This document shows positions 50,011 through 60,851 of a stretch of 64,000 nt of DNA, in pieces. The DNA is taken from the NCBI RefSeq assembly GCF_933775445.1, contig NC_065874.1, positions 29,892,501-29,956,500 on the forward strand. Reading direction: 5' to 3'. Every line of letters begins with the position of its first letter. The first letter of the stretch is position 1. The notes below the pieces were generated by a model, which made no database searches, was not told the DNA's origin, and was given only the letters and a program-made list of their open reading frames with translations. A program made the position numbers and the translations under genes. The DNA comes from Argentina anserina (taxonomy: Eukaryota > Streptophyta > Magnoliopsida > Rosales > Rosaceae).

Positions 50011-51655
50011 ATGGAATATCAACAAGCGAGACGCTGCAGAGTGGTGTTGGTCCCTCTGCCCTTTCAAGGCCACATAACCCCAATGCTTCAGTTGGGGGCT
50101 ATCCTTCATTCCAAAGGCTTCCACATCACAATTGCCCACACCCAGTTCAACTTTCCCAACCCGCTGAATTACCCTCATTTCGACTTCTTAGCATTGCCTG
50201 ATGGCATAGGGGCGCAAACTATTTCAGCGGATAACTTTATAGCAACGATAACAGCTTTCAACACCAAATGCAAGGACCATCTCCAGGATTCGCTGGCTAG
50301 GATAATGGAAAAAGATGATCAACACAATAAGACTGCTTGCATTATCTATGATGAATATATGTATTTTGCAGAAGAGGTCGCCAAACATTTAAGGATATCT
50401 AGTATCATATTGTCTACCAGCAGTGCAGCAAAGATGCTAAGTTACATTGCGGTTCCTATGCTCCAAAAGAATGGTTACATTCCCATTCAAGGTGTGTAAA
50501 ATTAAACATGTTTGAACTTTGAACTTTCTGAATGCTGTATTGACGTACGTAGAATTCTCTATGACAATCCCGTTCTCTATGCTTCTCTACTTCTCATGCA
50601 TATATTTAACATGAACTTTCTGAATGCTATATTGACGTACACAGAATTCTCTTTATGAGAGTTCCGTTCTATGATTATCTACTCTTCATGCATAAATTTC
50701 ACATAATTCGTAAGAACTCTGATGCTTTACCTATATGAGTGCAGATTTTCAGATGCCTTAACATGAACCCCAACTCTAATGCTTTGCCTGTATTAATGCA
50801 GACTCTAAGATGCTGGAACTAGTACCAGGACTCGAACCTCTCAGATTTAAAGACCTAACCATCACATATTTCAGAAAATTGGATGACTTGCTACAACTAA
50901 TGGCAAAAGCCCTTGATCCAAGGTCATCCTCATCCATTATCTGGAACACCATGGATTGCCTCGAGCATCTGACGTTGGCAAAGATCAAGCAAGAATACCA
51001 ACTTCCGTTGTTCCCTATTGGCCCTCTGCATAAAACTGTTCCAGCCATATCCAGCAGCTTATTAGAAGAGGACCATGGTTGCATGTCATGGCTTGACAAA
51101 CAACCACACAACTCTGTCATCTATATAAGCCTTGGAAGCGTAGCTTCCATGGACAATAAAGACATAGTTGAAATGGCATGGGGGCTTGCAAACAGTGAGC
51201 AACGTTTCTTGTGGGTTATTCGAACAGGATCAACAGCACTCCCAGAAGGTTTCCAAGAAACTGTTAAAGACAGAGGTTGCGTAGTAAGATGGGCACCCCA
51301 ACAGGAAGTCTTGGTACGCACTGCAGTTGGAGGCTTTTGGAGTCACTGTGGTTGGAATTCAACCATTGAGAGTATCTCTGAAGGAGTTCCGTTGATATGT
51401 CAACCATATTTTGGAGACCAACGAGTGAATGCAAGGTACTTGACCCAAGTTTGGGGAGTGGGGTTAGAGTGGGAGAATGACATGAACAGAAAAGATATAG
51501 AGGAAGCTATACGAAAACTTATGGTGAGTAAAGAAGGAGAGCTGATAAGGCAAAGAGCAAAAGAACTGAAGGAGAAAATTGAATCCAGTATGAATCAAGG
51601 TGGTTCTTCCTACAATTCCTTGAATGAATTGGTGAAGCTTATTTGGTCATTCTAA
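50011..51655 (+). CDS. UDP-glycosyltransferase, UGT76-like (gene 2)
   Basis: Second family 1 glycosyltransferase, related to gene 1 and in the same orientation. Exons 50011-50491 and 50802-51655, with one GT-AG intron of 310 bases at the same place and phase as gene 1. The product is again 444 residues. The first ATG is at 50011 (MEYQQARRC); codons further upstream lack an ATG. Catalytic His21 lies in LPFQGHITPM, and the Asp in ACIIYDEY. The PSPG box at 324-367 starts WAPQQEVL and ends FGDQ, favouring UDP-glucose. No stop or shift was found. The pair probably arose by tandem duplication, later spread about 8 kb apart by copia and MITE insertions. Substrate unknown. Confidence 0.92.
50520..50801 (+). 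repeat. Tandem duplications inside the intron, including the acceptor
   Basis: Two copies of a ~93-base block (about 50520-50612 and 50613-50705) share TGAACTTTCTGAATGCT and TTGACGTAC. Next, two copies of an acceptor-like block (about 50716-50755 and 50772-50815) share AACTCTGATGCTTT-type text and each has a TGCAG site. The downstream TGCAG at 50797-50801 gives the open frame. Confidence 0.75.
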
Positions 51656-52660
51656 TTGTATTAGATGCTGTAGATGCAACTGTATGTCTATATTACTGCA
51701 AGTAGAATAAAGATATGAAATTACTATATCAGCAATTTCAAGTTTACCTCAAGACAAATCCAATGTCTTGGCAGACATCGAAGGGAAGCATTACATTCTT
51801 GAACATACCTAAAACACACAAAAACACAAACTTTGTGTTATCGGTTTCAATAGCCTAAATTAGATCATAATTTTGGTAAACTTTATACAATTTCATGTTA
51901 AATGCCACATTTTCTTTATCAAAGCATAAATATATGAGACCAGTAGATGCAAGTTTCACAGTAAGCAAACAGTACTCAAAGATGAACCCCATTCCATAAT
52001 AGATAGCACACCATATAAATTATCAATGCACTACAAAGTCGCCCCACACATGCAAAACAGATGAAAACACAAATTTCATTCACATTCTGACATCATGCAG
52101 CGTCAGCTAGGGAGACAAACATTTACCTTTAAAATCTACACGTACTGATACAATTTTCACATTATGCATTGCAAATTTACACCTAAATATACAACATAAC
52201 TTATACTAGATTACACTACGTAACTCACATTATGCATTACAAGTTCAGTGTAGGATTTGATCTCATAAACCTGATGTCGTCCATATCATATTTTAGCCAG
52301 ATAATCTGGACGCATTTACACAGTAATACACACCATATTCAGTTGCTGCAAGATTCAAAGTATACAAGCAGTCATTGCTGATAAACCCATTTTCATTATA
52401 TAACTACATATTCATGTTCATAGAAACATTACAAACTGGCACCACACAAACACATACAACGACAAAAACGTCACTCAGTTACTCACATTTCGACATCAAG
52501 ACTAATCTTATTTAGCCAGAAGTGGACTTAATCTTCCCATATTAATACAATTTCAGACTACCTGGGACATAGCACAATATAAACACACAAAGCCACAGAC
52601 TTTATTGACACTGTGCATTAAACTCGATTACCAACACCTTACTTTACCCAGATGATCACC
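51656..52660. other. Intergenic, no gene seen
   Basis: 3' flank of the glycosyltransferase gene and of the converging small heat-shock gene. AT-rich, with no repeats or open frames of note. Confidence 0.5.
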
Positions 52661-53092
52661 TCAATCTTCACCAGAAATTTCAATGACTCTGACATTGGGT
52701 CTCCTAGCCTCCACCTTAGGAACCGTAACAGTAACAACCCCATTACTCATAAAGGCCTTGAGCTCTTCAATCTTGGCGCTCTCGGGGAGCTTAACCTTGG
52801 TCATGAAGCTACCGCTGTCAGTGCTGATCTGAAGCACTCGCTCTTCTTGAAGCTCAACAAGAACGTCCTCGTCTGCAAAAGCAGGAAGAGCTGCCTTGAG
52901 AACATGAGCGTTTCGGGTCTCGCTCCAATCGAAGCGGGAGTTCAGTGAGGAAGAACTGGGGTTGAGTTGGTGGAAAACGTTGGAGAGTGAAGAAGGGAAG
53001 AGCGGGAAGTCGAGGAATGGGTCCCAGAGGTCGAGGGCCGAGGGATCGAAGTCTCTGCTGCTTCGTTGGTCGTTGATTGGGATGATTGACAT
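52661..53092 (-). CDS. Class I-like small heat-shock protein, shortened
   Basis: Intronless 143-residue chaperone of the HSP20/alpha-crystallin family; such proteins hold unfolding proteins in the cytosol during heat. The N-terminus has the class I look (MSIIPI..., LDLWDPF). The domain starts FDWSETRNAHVLKAALP and ends with NGVVTVTVPK and a C-terminal VRVIEISG. Between VLQIS and KLPESAK there are about 10 residues where the neighbour at 58505 has 28, so the beta-6 loop region, including the usual W-RVERSSG-F text, is missing. That loop serves dimer formation in class I proteins. The frame is intact. It may be a divergent member or a gene losing function. A heat-shock element stands upstream. 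Confidence 0.88.
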   Translation of the reverse strand: MSIIPINDQRSSRDFDPSALDLWDPFLDFPLFPSSLSNVFHQLNPSSSSLNSRFDWSETRNAHVLKAALPAFADEDVLVELQEERVLQISTDSGSFMTKVKLPESAKIEELKAFMSNGVVTVTVPKVEARRPNVRVIEISGED

Positions 53093-53233
53093 GTTTGTTG
53101 AACTGGGTTTTTGTTGGGGATTGATTGGAGGTAGAGACTGAGGTCTGAAACAGGGGAAGTGAAAGTGAGCGAGTGAGACAAGTCACAAGTGAAGACGGTG
53201 GAAACTGGAAAGTGCTTTTAGGAGAAGCAGTTT

Positions 53234-53251
53234 GAAGTTTCTGGTAGGTTC
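53234..53251 (-). promoter_or_regulatory. Heat-shock element upstream of the shortened sHSP
   Basis: GAAGTTTC (53234-53241) is a perfect GAAnnTTC pair, and a further TTC at 53249-53251 sits in the expected five-base phase. It is about 140 bases upstream of the ATG, suggesting heat-shock-factor control. Confidence 0.6.
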
Positions 53252-54017
53252 TTCAAATTGGGGTGGGCCGGGTGAGGAGGGTTGGATACTTAGCTGATTT
53301 GAACAGATTGTTATCTGACTACACCCAAAAACTTGATCACTCTACCCACAATTTGAGAGTTTTTTTATTTGTTATACAAACGCCGTCCATACAAATTATT
53401 TTTAGACAATGACTTTATTAGTCAAGGTAATAATTGTACCAAAAATTGTAAAACTTGTCTAATTCGAGTTGTATATCGCTCGTTTTTATCTGCACTAGTG
53501 TGTATAGAGTTGTATCTTTATGAATTTGTTCATTTTTTGAGTTATCTTTAAAAATCAGTCGGTTCGTTTGTCTAATAAATCTTTGATCACAAACGGTAAT
53601 GTCTAACATGCTTCAAACACGTATTAGTAAATGGGAAACGGATTCGATGCACCTTCTGTTTTAATGGTGTATGCACACCAGCCAATATATTTGTAACACG
53701 TGGTCTTTCACAGTTTTCCATAAACAACTGAAAAACATTAATCATTTATTTTGTCATTAGATTACTCTTTTGCCCCATTCTCTCTCTCTCTCTTTGTTGA
53801 ATCAAATCTCGTCTCTACTTGGGCATCATTCTCGGATTAGTCGGATAACGGCGGTGCCGGACCATCATTCTCTTCATCCTTTTCTTCATTTGATCTGTGC
53901 GAGATCTCTCTGCTTTCCTCCTTCCGGAAAAACCACAACACGCCGGGAATCCAAACGATGTCGTGACAAGTCGGCGGCCGAGCGGCGATGAGAAGCGGAA
54001 GAGCCGAGTGTGTGGTT

Positions 54018-54018
<1 letters not shown>
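53252..54018. other. Intergenic, no supported gene
   Basis: AT-rich to about 53750, then pyrimidine-rich and GC-richer up to the P2-like locus. Open frames on both strands between 53770 and 54060 have no recognised motif. Confidence 0.4.

Positions 54019-54052
<34 letters not shown>
54019..54052. repeat. (AG)17 microsatellite
   Basis: A 34-base AG run directly upstream of the P2-like reading frame, probably in its leader. Confidence 0.9.
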
Positions 54053-54054
<2 letters not shown>

Positions 54055-54090
54055 CAAATCACCGAGCCCTTAGCTTTTGTGAGAGCAGAG

Positions 54091-54420
54091 ATGAAGGTTG
54101 TCGCCACTTACTTGCTCGTTGTTTTGGGCAGCAACGCTAACCCATCCGCCAAGGACCTCAAGTCCATTCTTGCCTTTGTTGGAGCTGAGGCCGATAGCGA
54201 CAGGTTTGAGTTGCTATTGAAGGAGCTCAAGAGAAGGATATCACTGAGATCATTGCGTCTGGAAGGGAGAAGTTGGCTTCCGTGCCCTCTGGTGGCGGCG
54301 GCTGCCTCGGCAGCTGCTGCTGGTGCTGCGGCGCCTGCTGTTGCTGAGCAGAAGAATGAGGAGAAGGTTGAAGAGAAGGAAGAGTCTGATGATGACATGG
54401 GCTTCAGCCTCTTCGACTAA
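54091..54420 (+). pseudogene. 60S acidic ribosomal protein P2-like, intronless, frame-shifted middle
   Basis: P2 stalk protein of the large ribosomal subunit, which recruits elongation factors. The ATG gives 109 residues, near the normal length. Residues 1-47 (MKVVATYLLVVLG..., NPSAKDLKSIL, VGAEADSDR) and 70-109 (Ala-rich hinge, KVEEKEESDDDMGFSLFD) are typical. The middle, about 49-68, reads SLRSLRLEGRSWLPCPL, while the next frame there gives DITEIIASGREKL. So a one-base loss near 54235 is undone by a second shift in the Gly/Ala hinge near 54295. No introns are present, though plant P2 genes usually have them, so this looks like an old retrocopy. No poly-A tail or duplication was seen. A product with a changed helix is possible. 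Confidence 0.72.
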
Positions 54421-55583
54421 GAGATTTTTCAGTCAATATGCTTGCATCAAGGCGAGTTAGATCTTTTAGGTGGAATGGATATCATAATGTTTTAGTTTGA
54501 TATGCTCACATACGTGAGAGAATGATGAATAAAAGGGTAAAAATGGAAACTTAAAACAAAGTATTAATTTAATATCAACAGTTGAAACCCACCCGTCATC
54601 TAAAGCATTAAATTGTGTAGTGTGCACACACTGCTAGAGCACACAATACACTCCCTAGTAAATGATATGAATCTATAAAATAATTGATATGTTTGCCGAG
54701 ATGATGGTAAATGGTAATGCAATCTCTAAAAAATACTCATTTCTTTTGGAGGTAATACAAATGAATGCGATAAAATTGATTTAGGAAAGAAAATCAAAAT
54801 CTCCACTGAAGAGAGTCCTTTTCAGCTTCCAATATTAAAACAGTTGTCTGTTGTAATCGATAAACCACCAAAGCTTATCCTAATCTCATGATAATGGCAA
54901 GGACAGCCTTACGATTTAGGAGTTAGGACTTTTTCATCTGTCAGAAAATCCCTAATACATTTTACTGGGGAGAAAAATGGCCTCAAATCCCTAATCCCGT
55001 TTTAACTTCTGTTTCTCACTCTGAGACGTCAGAAGACTCCAACCCATTCAAACCTTTACTTCGCTTTCTCAAACTGAACCTCAAGTTTCTCCCTTTCTCC
55101 ATCATAAGATATAACTACCACAACCTCAGTTCTTCGCATTTGTTGCTCTCAGAATCTGCCTGGAGGTATGAAGCTTTTCCAGCTCTTGAAGTTTATAGTG
55201 TTTTGTTAGATTTCTGTCGCTATATTTTTACCTAAAATGGTTGTTTTGCGGTCTATCTTAATGCTTGTAATGGTTTGTTGAATTTTGTCAAATCTAGTGA
55301 TTCAAGAATACTTGTCCTTTATTTGATCTGCAGTTACAGATTTATTGATTTCTATGATACTTTGATGGCTGAATACTAAAGTAATCAACTATAGAAGACT
55401 AAGTTACCTAGCTTTGGTTTGATTAGTGGATCTTAGTTGTTAAAACTAAGAATGGAAATTAAGTGTATCAAGTTGTCAACTGTTATTGTGATCTGGATTC
55501 TGGACTGTGTTTCTTCAGTATAGGAAAAAAAATATTGGGAGCTTGATGATGTTTACTATTTTGCATTTTGAAACAGAACGACC
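54421..55583. other. Intergenic and 5' UTR with intron
   Basis: AT-rich spacer, then a pyrimidine-rich leader from about 55000. A likely 5' UTR intron of the following pseudogene runs from GGTATGAA near 55164 to GAAACAG at about 55577, just before its ATG. Confidence 0.4.
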
Positions 55584-57881
55584 ATGGAGAAATATTTCAA
55601 AAGAAAATCAACGGAAGGGTTGACAGAGTCATCATCAGCTCCAAAGAAAGTAAAAAAACAGTTCAAAAGAAGCTAGCTTGGGTATAAACTTGGAAGATTT
55701 CCCCACTGATCCGGGTCTACGTACTCGAATTTGGAGTTACCAATCTAATGTCCGGGAAAAGGTTCGAATGGCCTATATACAAAAAGGTCCTTGTCAGCCT
55801 CGAGACTATAAGTTTCCCAAGAAGACTCTTGCAGGAAACTCAGAAAGACGGTTCAATCCTGCTTGGTTTGATGAATTTTCTACTTGGTTGGAGTATAGCA
55901 TTGAGAAAGATGCTGCTTTTTTTGTCTCTGTTGTTACCTCTTCAAACCCGAGAATGGAGAACAAGCAGGGGGTGATGCTTTCACTAGCAAAGGGTTTTCG
56001 AATTGGAAAAAGAAAGAAGCTTTGCAAGGTCATGTTGGAGGACCTAATAGTTTCCACAACAAAGCTTGGGGAAATTATGAAGCCTTATTAAAGAAAAACC
56101 AAGCTCTACGTGATTGTCAGACACTTTTGGGTGCATCAATTGATTCTAAGTTTCTTATGCGACGTGGTCTTCTACTTTATGGACATGATAAAAATGAAGC
56201 TTCAAACACCCAAGGAAGTATTGATGGACTTTTGAGATTTTTATATGATCATAGTACAGATATAAATTATAAAAGCCGCTGCATTGAGAAATTCTACTGA
56301 GAATCTGAAGCTGACATCATGTGATATTCAGAAGGACATTGTAAGTGCTATCTCAACTGAAATCATACATATAATCACCAGAGACATCAGCGATTCACCA
56401 TATTCCATTCTTATTAATGAGTTTCATGGCATGGCTTCAATGAGTCAAATGGCTATTGTGTTACGTTTTGTGGACAAGGGTTCTGTAATTGAGAGATTTC
56501 TGGGTATCGTGCATGTTACTGATGCTACTGTTCTCTCCCTTAAGGTTGCTGTTGATGACTTTTTTTCTAGTCATGGATTAAGCATGTCTAAATTTGCGTG
56601 GACAAAGCTATGTAAGGACAAGTAATATGCATTGCGAGTTCAATAGTCTTAAAACACTGATAATGGAGGACAATAAGTCTGCATATTATGTTCATAGCTT
56701 TGCTCATGGTCTTCATTCAATTCTCATGGAGGAGGCGAAAATCCATAAAGAAGTCATGGGTTTCTTTACTGAGGTTACAAATGTAGTGAATGTTGTTGGG
56801 ACCTTTGTGCAATGTCGTGATACACTTCAAAAGAAACATGGTGTGTTAGTTCTCGAAGCACTCAGTACTGGTGAGTTTTTAAGAGGACAGTGTCTCAATG
56901 AGGAAAGCTCAATATTTAAGACTTTAACAAGCTTTCTTACTGTGTTTTCATATGTGATAGATGTGCTTGAGGTCATAGCAGAGTTTGGATCTGATTCTGA
57001 GCAGAAATATAAAGCAGAGGTTCTATTGGATTCCCTCCAGTCTTTCAATTTCATATTTTGCTTACATATGATAGTAATGATTCTGCGAATCACACTTGAT
57101 TTGGCACAAGCCTTACAAGGAAAAGATCAAGATATTCTGAAGGTCATGAGATCGGTACAAATATGCAAAAGAGAAACTGAAAAGGATGAGGGAGAGTTGG
57201 GATTCTTTACTTGATCGAGTTTCTAGATTCTGTGACAAACAGCATATTGAAAAGATGGATGATGTGTTTCTAACTCGAGGGAGGCCAAGGCATAAAGCTC
57301 AGATGATCACAAACAAATACCATTATTGTGTTGATTTGTTCTACAATGTTACAGATATGCAGCTCCGAGCGTTAAACAGTCTATTCACTGAGACGACTAC
57401 TGGGTTGCTTCGTTGTGCGGTATGTTTAAGTCCAAGTGATTCATTCTCTGCTTTCGATAAACTGAAGTTGATTCAACTTGCTCAGTATTATCCAATTGAC
57501 TTTTCGGCAACTGACCTTATGGTTCTTGAAGACCAGCTTGAGAATTACATTTTTGACATGCATTCTAGTAATGAGTTCTCAAGCTTGAAAGGAATTTCTG
57601 ATCTTGCTGAAAAACTGGTTGAGACTGGGAAAGATCAGGTTTTCCCTTTAGTTTATTTGCTGGCGACTTTGGCCCTGATTTTACCTGTTGCAACTCCAAA
57701 AGTGGAACGGCTGTTTTCTGCTGTAGATTTTTTGAAGAATCGATTACACATGCAAATGGAAGATAAATGGATGAGAAATAGCTTAATTGGATATGTTGAG
57801 AAGGACATTCCTGATAGTATTGATAACAAGGTCATACTGCAGCGCCTTCAGCATGTTAAGAAGTTTTCATGGAAGCTGTAG
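55584..57881 (+). pseudogene. hAT-lineage DUF4371/TTF-type transposase-like gene
   Basis: Resembles plant zinc-finger-MYM/TTF-type hAT proteins. From the ATG at 55584: a basic start (MEKYFKRKS), a TTF-type region (KGPCQPRDYKFPKK, FDEFSTWLEYS), a DUF4371 core (HGMASMSQMAIVLRFVDKG) and a C-terminal hAT dimerisation region (TPKVERLFSAVDFLKNRL) ending at 57881. The frame breaks near 55672, 55925, 56275, 56595 and 57170. An upstream 5' UTR exon and intron look normal. No inverted ends or eight-base duplication were found, so it may be an abandoned element or a decayed domesticated gene. It is not the family of the hAT element at 30.7-37.5 kb. Confidence 0.8.
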
Positions 57882-57954
57882 TATTGATAACAAGGTCATA
57901 CACTCATACTGCACAGCGACTTCAACATGTCAAAAAATTTCCATGGAAGTTGTA
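57819..57954 (+). repeat. Tandem duplication of the transposase C-terminal end
   Basis: GTATTGATAACAAGGTCATAC occurs at about 57818 and again at about 57881. Each is followed by related text ending CATGGAAGCTGTAG and CATGGAAGTTGTAA. The second copy lies past the stop codon. Confidence 0.8.
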
Positions 57955-58504
57955 ATGAATGAATATATTCTATCAATCAATATCATTTCACATTATTATC
58001 ATTTTCATTGTTTTATTTCCGAATGTGGTTATTGTAGATTGATATACCTGATCTGCATCCTTAGAAGTGAACAGGTCTTCACAACAAGTAATGAGAATTT
58101 GATGGCACAGACAAGGTTAGTGCTTATGAGCTAACATGAACGTTGTTTTCGTCCTTATCAAACACCAGCTGCGAGCATTGGCTCATCTCCTGGTAAAATG
58201 CAACTGAGGTTCCTTAGTATCCTGCTCCAATTTCTCCTTGTTGTCAACTCTTTTCAGTGAAACCTAGTTTGTTTTAAATTACTGTTCTAACTGCTAATCA
58301 AGATCACCAAAACGGATTTATGCACTCAAAGATATGAACTTTAAGACATTAACATTAGCAAAACAAGTTTAAATATTAGATTCTCAAATACATGATATTA
58401 CAACACAATGATACTTGGTCACACTCATAATACGCTCTTTATTTGGTACTCACAATATTCATACTAACAGAGAATTAGTAAAGGTGATGTAAATCTCTGA
58501 AATT
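57955..58504. other. Intergenic, no gene seen
   Basis: 3' flank between the hAT-like pseudogene and the converging small heat-shock gene. AT-rich. Confidence 0.45.
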
Positions 58505-58987
58505 TTAACCAGAGATCTCAATGGCTTTCACATCAGGCTTCTTGATCTCTGCCTTAGGAATCGTCACGCTGAGAACCCCATTCTCCATAGAAGCCTTGAT
58601 CTCTTCAACCTTGGCATTCTCAGGAAGCCTGAACCTCCTCGAGAACTTGCCGCTGCTCCGCTCGACCCGGTGCCAAGTGTCGTTCTTGTCCTCCTTCTCT
58701 ATCTTCCTCTCTCCACTGATCTGAAGCACCCTGTCGTCTTCGACCTCCACCTTGACCTCCTCTTTCTTCAGCCCAGGAATGTCAGCCTTGAACACATGGG
58801 CTTCCGGGGTCTCCTTCCAGTCGATCCTGGTGTTGACAAAAGCCGAGTTTTCGCGAGGGAGTTCGGGGAAAGCAGAGAGCGATGAAGAAGGGAATGGGAA
58901 ATCCTTGAAGGGCTCCCAGAGATCTAGGGAAAAGGGGTCAAAGATGTTGCTGCTCCTGTTCCGTCCGAAACTGGGGATGAGTGACAT
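58505..58987 (-). CDS. Class I small heat-shock protein (HSP17/18 type)
   Basis: Intronless gene for a 160-residue cytosolic chaperone. Residues 1-50 are the class I N-terminal arm ([20 protein letters not shown]). The alpha-crystallin domain follows, with [46 protein letters not shown] and [10 protein letters not shown]. The C-terminal KAIEISG holds the I-x-I contact motif. All the usual parts are present and the length is typical (about 18 kDa). Forms 12-subunit oligomers in this class and is normally induced by heat. It is the full-length relative of the shortened gene at 52661, on the same strand about 5.4 kb away. Confidence 0.95.
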   Translation of the reverse strand: MSLIPSFGRNRSSNIFDPFSLDLWEPFKDFPFPSSSLSAFPELPRENSAFVNTRIDWKETPEAHVFKADIPGLKKEEVKVEVEDDRVLQISGERKIEKEDKNDTWHRVERSSGKFSRRFRLPENAKVEEIKASMENGVLSVTIPKAEIKKPDVKAIEISG

Positions 58988-59082
58988 GGTGAATGGTTTG
59001 AAACTTTGGATGATGTTACGAACTTGTTACTGTGAGTTAGCTAGCTTTGTTGTGATTGGTGGAGAAGGAGAGGATTGGCCAA

Positions 59083-59092
59083 GTATAAATAA
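59083..59092 (-). promoter_or_regulatory. TATA box of the class I sHSP gene
   Basis: A TATAAATA-type word (minus strand TATTTATA) lies about 97 bases upstream of the ATG at 58987. Imperfect heat-shock-element-like TTC/GAA triplets lie farther up at about 59105-59180. Confidence 0.55.
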
Positions 59093-59363
59093 GGATACCA
59101 AGATGCTTCTAGTACATACTCGGTCCTCAGATGACTTTGTTCCTCCTTCTATCCAAACCTTTCTAGGACCTGCGAGAAGGTACGGGACAAAGCCTCCTTT
59201 CAATTTTTCACTTTGGATCAAAGATATTAAATTCGGCCCACAACCCAAAAACATTGCACTATCCTTTTGACAGTAAGAAATCCAACTAACATCTTGGTAA
59301 GATGAGATTTTCAGCGGGTCGCTAGCCCAATATTTTTCACCACAAAAGACAGCTGCTATCTAA

Positions 59364-60848
59364 GAGCATCTGCACTAGCAAGCATCTGCAGGTGGTGTGC
59401 TCGAGCAGGAGGAGGGACCGGCCGGAGGAGCTCGAGTAGGAGAATATGAAGCTCGTACCGGCGAGCAGGAGGAGGCGAGCTGCTCGCCCAATCAACCGAG
59501 CTGATTTGCTCGCCCGATCGCTCGAGCAAGTTTCGCTCGAGCAAGTTTTGCTCTGGCGTTTGCTCATCCGCCAGGCGGAGCCCACTGCCCGTGGGTGATG
59601 TCAGACGCGGGCCTCTCTTTTTTCTGTTAGGCGCGTGCAATGCACGCGCCAGTAAAAAAAACGGGGGCAACGGTTACTATTTGATCATAACGGAAATAAA
59701 CCCAAAAAATTATTTAAAAATCCCAAAAATTTCAAAACTCCTCCCAAAAAATTGCCTATAAATACTACTTCAATTTGTTATGAACTCACACCAATTTGTG
59801 CACAAAAAATTTCACATCTTCCTCCATCACCTCTCTCATTTCGTTTAGCATTTTTTTCCAAAACAATGGGCACCCATTGGCTTCCTTCCGAAGATTTACA
59901 AATGTGCATTTCTTTTGTCCATCATAGCATTGATGAATATGACGGTAACAAACAAAAGAGAGACAAATTGTTGGAGACAATTTATGGCGATTATATGTAA
60001 AATTGGGTGCTAGCACCGGGTGAGAAACCTCCAAAGGAGCCGAGGACCCGAATCGCGCTCGCTTCTCACTACAATAAGTTCAAGCTACTCTTGCAAAAAT
60101 GGGGCGAATGTTTGGCGGCATCACGACAACGTATAGCTAGCGGCACTTCGCTAATGAACGAAGTAAGTACATTTTTTTATCATATATTATAATTTTTATT
60201 TGATTATATGAATTAAATTATGTAATTTATATCTGATTTGTTTAAATATGTAGCATTGTTTACATATTTAATTATTTAAATATATCTAATTTTTTTACAT
60301 TATTTGTTTTATTTAATTTGTTTAAATATGTAGCATTGTTTACATTATTTGTTTTAATATATCTAATTTGTTACCTTATTTGTTTTATCCAATTTATTTA
60401 AATTATGTAATTAAATAAGTAATTAATATAAGTTTTTTACATCATGAACGACAAGCTCAATCATGTACTATAATGCCAAGAAGAAAAAGTTGACACACTT
60501 TGAATGTTGGGAAGTGGTTAAAGATCATCCATCTTTCGTTGCGGTGTTACCTATTACTTTATCTCCATATGCAAGTAGTTACCACGGTACTCCGTCCGCA
60601 ACTGAAATTTTGGATAATATCGAGTCGATAATGACATGTGGCACATTATTATTGGTTGTAAATATATCTGGTAAAAAAATTAATTATTTCACAACAAGAC
60701 AAAATTGAATTGCTCAAGCAAATTGTAAATGGGTGTGTGAAAAAATCGATATGCTTGAGCAAAATATGAAATCGATTTGCTTGAAGCAAAATTTGTTTCT
60801 AGCCCTACCATTTGCTTGAGCAAATCCAATTTATGGATGTGGATACTC
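59364..60848 (+). mobile_element. PIF/Harbinger-like element with a Myb/SANT-like ORF
   Basis: The left end reads GAGCATCTGCAC and the reversed right end GAGTATCCACAT, with TAA on both sides (59361-59363 and 60849-60851), the three-base target of PIF/Harbinger. Subterminal zones are rich in GCTCGAGCA and TTGCTTGAGCA words. At 1485 bases it carries only the DNA-binding-type ORF and no DDE transposase, so it depends on another copy for movement. Confidence 0.75.
59866..60708 (+). pseudogene. Harbinger Myb/SANT-like DNA-binding protein
   Basis: The second protein of plant PIF/Harbinger elements, thought to bind element ends with the transposase. ATG at 59866 (MGTHWLPSEDLQMCISF). One in-frame TAA at 59998-60000 interrupts it. 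The frame then continues (PPKEPRTRI, LLLQKWGECLAAS) to a GTAAGT donor near 60160. After an AT-rich intron the second exon (about 60445-60708) has KLTHFECWEVVKDHPSF, the well-known end of this family (form H-CW-iLkdhP-f). One stop apart, the gene is well kept. Confidence 0.72.
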
Positions 60849-60851
60849 TAA

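Noticed and set aside
53770..54057. Overlapping frames on both strands before the P2-like locus, one rich in Ser/Leu.
   Set aside because: They arise from TCTC/GAGA microsatellite sequence and have no domain text.
58521..59270. Plus-strand frames across the class I small heat-shock gene.
   Set aside because: They are antisense shadows of a well-recognised minus-strand gene.
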